From Acidobacteriota bacterium (GTDB lineage: Bacteria; Acidobacteriota; Blastocatellia; Chloracidobacteriales; Chloracidobacteriaceae): DNA of 64,000 bases. Of the stretch, positions 59,924-64,000 are shown piece by piece (the first letter of the stretch is position 1; the number at the start of each line of letters is the position of its first letter). The stretch covers positions 1-64,000 of the forward strand of contig JACQXX010000016.1 of NCBI GenBank assembly GCA_016208495.1. The letters run 5' to 3'. The notes beneath the pieces were generated by a model that had not been told where the DNA came from, made no database searches, and saw only the letters and a program-made list of their open reading frames with translations. The position numbers were made by a program, and so were the translations under genes.

Positions 59924-62359
59924 ATGCTTATGTCGTTTTCGCTCCCCAAACTCTTTAAATACCTATCCCTGGCTGTGTTTCTTGGCGTAGTGGTCTATCT
60001 GGCCATTCAACTCAGCTCCAGGAATAACCCATTGCGACCCAAAAAATCAACTGACCTTCCAGTGCAATTTGTGGGGGTGTCAAATGATTTTCGATATGTC
60101 CATCGAGATCAAACTGTTGATCGGCTCATTTTGACGGCGGCAAAAGATACAGCCTTTACCAATGGGCAACATCAACTGGAAGAAGTGAAGCTAGAAACAT
60201 TTGGCCAGGATGGAAAGCCACTTGGGGTCTTGACATCAAAAACGGCAGATTATGACAGCCAATCCCAGGTAGCCGTTTTTAAAAAAGATGTACTGGTTGT
60301 AACCACAGATGAACTGGTGGTCCGGACAGAGGAAATGAAGTATGACCAGGCCGCCAATGTTACCTCGACAGAATCACCTGTCACGTTTACACGCAAAAAT
60401 ATCACTGGAACTTGCCTTGGAGCAAAACTTGATTCAACCACAGGTCGCTTTGTGATGAACCAACAGGTAAAAATCACCATCGCTCCAGAATCAGCCACTC
60501 CGACAGCGCCAATGCCTCAAAGTGGCGGCTCAACCTCAACTCTCGTTCAGGCAACACCTCCCAATCAAAGCAATAAAGGCAAGACAGAGAAGAAGAAGGA
60601 GAAAAAAGAGAAGAAGGAAAAGAAGGAGAAAAAAGCCAACCGATTGAAAGAAAAAGAAGGTCATGCAGCCCCGGCCCAATCAACTTCAACATCACCAGCC
60701 ATCACCACTCAAGTACCGACCACCATTACTGGAGATCATGCCGAGTACTGGAAACCTGAAAAACAGGTCTATCTCACAGGGAATGCGATTGTCCTGCAAG
60801 GAGGAAACGAACTCCGCGCAGATAAAATGACTGCCTTCCTGGATGACAATCAACGGATTCAGAAACTGGAGACCCGAACCAGATCATTTTTGAAGTCAGC
60901 CGAAAAGCAAGGGCAAGTTGAATCCCAGGATATGGACATTACTTTCAGTAGTGAAGGGGATGTTCAATTCGCAGTGGCCACTGGCAACCCGGTGGTGAAA
61001 TCTTTTGAAGGCTCTGCCTCCCGCGAAGTAACTGGCGACCGAATTGAAGTATCGTTTGCCAAAGCAAATGAAATCAATGCCTTACAAGAATTCACCAGTA
61101 CAGGAAATGCACGCATGGTCCTGGCAGCCCCGCCCGTTTCCCCTCAGGATCCGCAACCAGCCCAAAAAACGCTCACGGCGAACCAAATCCAGGTGAAAAT
61201 GTACCCAGATGGCCGTTTTGCTGAAACAGCCAGTGCCAAAGGGGATGCAATCTTGACAATTTTGCCGGCGGTCATTACGCCACGAGCTGATCAGAAACAA
61301 CTTCGGTCACCTGAAATGAAAGCCCTGTTTTTTGAAACAGGCAATTTGATCCGGACTTTTATGGCCGACGGAGGGGTCCAGCTTGAGATCACCCCCTTGG
61401 AGCCTAACACTCAACGCTTCAAGCGTACCAGTCGAAGTGATCGAGCAACGGTTCAATTTGACCAGGTTGCCAGTGATATAAGCTCTGTCGAACAAGAAGG
61501 AAATTTCCAGTTTGAAGAAGGCAAGCGACAAGCACGGGCACAAACCGCAACCTACCTTAAATCCAAAGAAATCGTTTACCTGCGTGGAAACCGACCTGCG
61601 ATTTGGGATGATCTGGCTCGAACAGAGGCTCAGGAAATAGAACTCTCAAATTTGATTCCAGAACATGAAGCCCGCGGAAATGTACGCACGACATACTATA
61701 GCCAGGAAAGCACTGGCCAGGCGACTCCTTTTGGGAAAACCAAATCGCCGGTTTTTTTGACAGCACACCACGCCCATGTAAATACACAGATAGGCAAAGC
61801 AACCTATCAAGGAGAAGCTCGTGCCTGGCAGGATGATAACTTTATTCGAGGTGATGTTATCGAGTTGTTTCAAACTGAGAAACGCATGACAGCCAGTGGA
61901 CAGGTCTCCTCAGCGCTGTACCAGATGGAACGGACCGACACCAAAGGGCAAAAACAGGTTGTCCCAATTTTTGGGAGTAGCGAGTTCTTTTCTTATAACG
62001 ACTCCAAGCGTCAGGCTCGCTATGAACGAAATACCCGCCTCGTTCAGGGAGAAGATACCTTGAGTGCAGACAGCACAGACATTTATCTTGCAGCAAAAAC
62101 CAACCAGGTGGAACGCCTGATGGCTCAGGGTAAAGTTGTCTTGACGCAACCTCAGCGGCGTGGAACTGGTGATCAGGCAGAGTACACGGCATCTGATGAC
62201 CGATTCGTCTTAGTTGGTAATATGGCTAGAGTTGAGGACATGGCGCAGGGGACGACAACTGGACCTCAATTGACTTTCTTAAGGTCGGATGGTAGTGTGT
62301 TGGTCACCGATCAACGACAAACCCAGCGAATCCGTACAACTCACAAAATCAGCAAATAG
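59924..62359 (+). CDS. LptC/LptA-like LPS transport protein, fused
   Basis: An 811-residue protein. An N-terminal membrane helix (about 10-28) anchors it; residues 45-200 look like an LptC domain (the [22 protein letters not shown] strand series). A Lys/Glu linker follows (about 219-245, built of KKEKKE units). Residues 265-800 are repeated OstA/LptA-type strands ([20 protein letters not shown], then [17 protein letters not shown], and later [18 protein letters not shown]). It would extract LPS from the inner membrane and bridge the periplasm. lptB lies just downstream. Usual LptC is about 190 residues and LptA about 180, so this is a fused, expanded form. Confidence 0.88.
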   Translation: MLMSFSLPKLFKYLSLAVFLGVVVYLAIQLSSRNNPLRPKKSTDLPVQFVGVSNDFRYVHRDQTVDRLILTAAKDTAFTNGQHQLEEVKLETFGQDGKPLGVLTSKTADYDSQSQVAVFKKDVLVVTTDELVVRTEEMKYDQAANVTSTESPVTFTRKNITGTCLGAKLDSTTGRFVMNQQVKITIAPESATPTAPMPQSGGSTSTLVQATPPNQSNKGKTEKKKEKKEKKEKKEKKANRLKEKEGHAAPAQSTSTSPAITTQVPTTITGDHAEYWKPEKQVYLTGNAIVLQGGNELRADKMTAFLDDNQRIQKLETRTRSFLKSAEKQGQVESQDMDITFSSEGDVQFAVATGNPVVKSFEGSASREVTGDRIEVSFAKANEINALQEFTSTGNARMVLAAPPVSPQDPQPAQKTLTANQIQVKMYPDGRFAETASAKGDAILTILPAVITPRADQKQLRSPEMKALFFETGNLIRTFMADGGVQLEITPLEPNTQRFKRTSRSDRATVQFDQVASDISSVEQEGNFQFEEGKRQARAQTATYLKSKEIVYLRGNRPAIWDDLARTEAQEIELSNLIPEHEARGNVRTTYYSQESTGQATPFGKTKSPVFLTAHHAHVNTQIGKATYQGEARAWQDDNFIRGDVIELFQTEKRMTASGQVSSALYQMERTDTKGQKQVVPIFGSSEFFSYNDSKRQARYERNTRLVQGEDTLSADSTDIYLAAKTNQVERLMAQGKVVLTQPQRRGTGDQAEYTASDDRFVLVGNMARVEDMAQGTTTGPQLTFLRSDGSVLVTDQRQTQRIRTTHKISK

Positions 62360-62378
62360 TCAGATTGAAGTGGGCCTT

Positions 62379-63194
62379 GTGTCAGATACTCATCACAAAA
62401 CACCATCTAGCGCGATTTCTTCCGATCCTTCAAATCAAACTCCAACTCAAGATACCGATCAGCCCACACCTGGTGACTCCCTTCGTGTGGAAGGATTAAA
62501 TAAAGCCTATCGTGGTCGTGAAGTGGTCCGGGACGTCTCAATCCACATTCAACAAGGCGAGGTCGTGGGATTACTGGGCCCAAACGGAGCTGGGAAAACA
62601 ACGACCTTTTACATGATTGTGGGCCTTGAACGACCAGACAAAGGGGTGATTACGCTGGGAGATCAAGCAATTACCTCCCTTCCAATGTATCTTCGAGCGC
62701 GGAAGGGTATTAGTTATCTGCCTCAAGAACCATCTATTTTCCGCAAGCTTACTGTTGAAAAAAATATCCTGGCTATTCTTGAAACACTCCGTGTTCCAGG
62801 TCAAATTCGCGCTGAAATTTTGGAATCATTGCTCAGTGAACTTGATATTGCCCACGTCCGACATACACCAGGATATGCTCTTTCGGGAGGTGAGCGAAGA
62901 CGAGCTGAAATTGCTCGATGTCTGGTTATTGAACCAAAATTCATATTATTGGATGAACCATTTGCCGGAATTGATCCCAAAGCAGTCGTCGAAATTCAAA
63001 ATATCATCTCCCGCTTGAAGGCTCGTAACATTGGAGTTCTGATTACTGACCACAATGTTCGCGAAACTCTAGCAATTACTGACCGGGCCTATATAATAAG
63101 CGAGGGCAAAATATTCCGATCTGGAACCCCCCAGAGCCTGACATCAGATGAAGAGGTGCGTAAGATCTATCTGGGTGAAAATTTTAGAATGTAG
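62379..63194 (+). CDS. lptB: LPS export ABC transporter ATP-binding protein
   Basis: A 271-residue ABC ATPase. Walker A is [11 protein letters not shown] (about 67-77), the Q-loop [17 protein letters not shown], the signature [16 protein letters not shown], Walker [15 protein letters not shown], and the H-loop is [11 protein letters not shown]; these LptB-specific variants are distinctive. It powers LPS extraction with LptFG. A 38-residue polar lead (Ser/Thr/Pro-rich) precedes the domain. The start is GTG 62379 or GTG 62370, both just after the upstream stop. Followed by rpoN, the common order. Confidence 0.93.
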   Translation: MSDTHHKTPSSAISSDPSNQTPTQDTDQPTPGDSLRVEGLNKAYRGREVVRDVSIHIQQGEVVGLLGPNGAGKTTTFYMIVGLERPDKGVITLGDQAITSLPMYLRARKGISYLPQEPSIFRKLTVEKNILAILETLRVPGQIRAEILESLLSELDIAHVRHTPGYALSGGERRRAEIARCLVIEPKFILLDEPFAGIDPKAVVEIQNIISRLKARNIGVLITDHNVRETLAITDRAYIISEGKIFRSGTPQSLTSDEEVRKIYLGENFRM

Positions 63195-63259
63195 CCTCCC
63201 CAACCGCCTCCCTTTCATTAATCTGCTTTCCCATTCTATTAATCAAGTGAAGATGTCAT

Positions 63260-64000
63260 ATGTCTATTAAGCCGATTCTTGCTCCCAAAAATGAACAACG
63301 ACTTGGATTGGTCTTAACTCCTCAAATGCGACAACGCATTGAAATGTTAAGCATGACCTCACTTGAATTGAGCGATATGGTATCAACCGAGATGGTCGCA
63401 AATCCGGTTCTTGAAGAAGTGCTCCCCAATGAACCGGCAGAAGGTTTGACCATCACAGATGAGCAACTGGCATTTGGGGAACGCCCCATTGACGGAGCCC
63501 CTCAGCCACCTGACCCAACGATTGATTTCTCACTTGATTACCTGCCTGACCCGGTGCCATTGCACACCTCTGATGTATCTCCCACAATTCCAGAAATCCA
63601 GTCAGATGAAGTTACTCGAGAAGAGGGTGGGCAGGAACCTGAGGTCAATCCTGATCCATTTCAGGAAATTGACTTTGGAGCTGAATTTGAAAATTACCTC
63701 GACCCAGGGTACAAAACTTTTGAGCATGAAGACTCTGATCAGCCGTCCTTTGAAAACCTTCTTACTAAAAAACCAACTCTCGCAGAGCACCTATTGTGGC
63801 AATTAAACCTCACTCGTACTCCAGAGGAAATCAGAGCTGCAGCTGAAGCCATTATTTGCAGTCTGAACGTCAATGGCCATTTAGCTGACCCATTGGAAGA
63901 AATTGCAGCATTGGGTCCCTGGTCCATGACAGTAGTTGAGAAAGCCAAACGATTGGTCCAATCTCTTGATCCAATTGGAGTTGGCTCAACGAATGTCTTG
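63260..64000 (+). CDS. rpoN: RNA polymerase sigma-54 factor, N-terminal part
   Basis: The frame from ATG 63260 stays open for 247 codons to the window edge. It begins with a sigma-54 region I: LVLTPQMRQRIEMLSMTSLE then VANPVLEEV. An acidic region II (about 55-165) follows, then the start of the core-binding domain, LAEHLLWQLNLTRTPEEIR, CSLNVNGHL and LVQSLDPIGVGS. Sigma-54 needs AAA+ activators to open promoters. The C-terminal DNA-binding part, including the RpoN box, lies outside the window. Position after lptB is the usual arrangement. Confidence 0.95.
   Translation, partial: MSIKPILAPKNEQRLGLVLTPQMRQRIEMLSMTSLELSDMVSTEMVANPVLEEVLPNEPAEGLTITDEQLAFGERPIDGAPQPPDPTIDFSLDYLPDPVPLHTSDVSPTIPEIQSDEVTREEGGQEPEVNPDPFQEIDFGAEFENYLDPGYKTFEHEDSDQPSFENLLTKKPTLAEHLLWQLNLTRTPEEIRAAAEAIICSLNVNGHLADPLEEIAALGPWSMTVVEKAKRLVQSLDPIGVGSTNVL

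Overview
The window reads as a chromosome segment of a Gram-negative (diderm) bacterium. An LPS-export block (an LptC/LptA-like protein, lptB, start of rpoN), a lipid A-type acyltransferase and standard housekeeping genes (accA, cmk, nrdR, rsmD, rnhB, hemL, ribE, ribBA, thiE/thiD, hutU, larC) point that way. Four very large propeller-type sensor proteins, long TPR proteins, a reaction-centre-type cytochrome c and a LysW-like carrier fit Acidobacteriota, perhaps Blastocatellia. That placement is inference from gene content only. I saw no rRNA or tRNA gene, CRISPR array, prophage or complete IS element.

Layout. 0.2-2.5 kb: DEDDh exonuclease, a methyltransferase, a frameshifted SEC-C gene, a secreted protein. 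2.5-8.4 kb: an accessory stretch of short genes (DUF4240, DUF6155, zinc-ribbon and membrane proteins, a macrodomain protein), one intact MazE/MazF-type module and a dead duplicate of its antitoxin. 8.7-16.2 kb: secreted protein, fatty-acid hydroxylase, TPR protein with a degenerate GGDEF domain, ECF sigma/anti-sigma pair, methyltransferase. 16.2-39.0 kb: signalling region with four paralogous propeller sensors, one ending in a Ser/Thr kinase, one a hybrid histidine kinase and two GAF-histidine kinases; rsmD, a MoxR ATPase, hutU and a dihaem cytochrome lie between them. 39.1-44.9 kb (minus strand): larC, DUF2752, GYF-like protein, nrdR, acyltransferase, accA. 45.4-54.4 kb: LysW-like protein, bacilliredoxin, cmk, ribE, ribBA, hemL, xthA (minus), rnhB. 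54.5-64 kb: large TPR/proline-rich protein, small membrane protein, thiE-thiD, lptC/lptA fusion, lptB, rpoN (runs off the end).

The most unusual feature is between the genes. Many intergenic gaps hold short dispersed elements built from 7- or 8-bp tandem units. Most are arranged as a G-rich arm followed by its C-rich inverted counterpart. They lie directly against stop codons: about fifteen genes end inside or within a few bases of such an element, and in several cases the element supplies the stop codon or the last residues. One copy has 19-bp terminal inverted repeats and a 10-bp target duplication and sits in the 3' end of cmk, so at least one of these arrays has moved as a MITE-like element. 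Other palindromic elements with defined ends lie at 33.3, 34.2, 48.3 and 51.2 kb.

Other points of note: the GTP cyclohydrolase II half of RibBA has lost all three zinc ligands; a propeller sensor is fused to a eukaryotic-type kinase; LptC- and LptA-like regions are joined in one protein through a Lys/Glu linker; and a LysW-like protein ends in an all-acidic tail.
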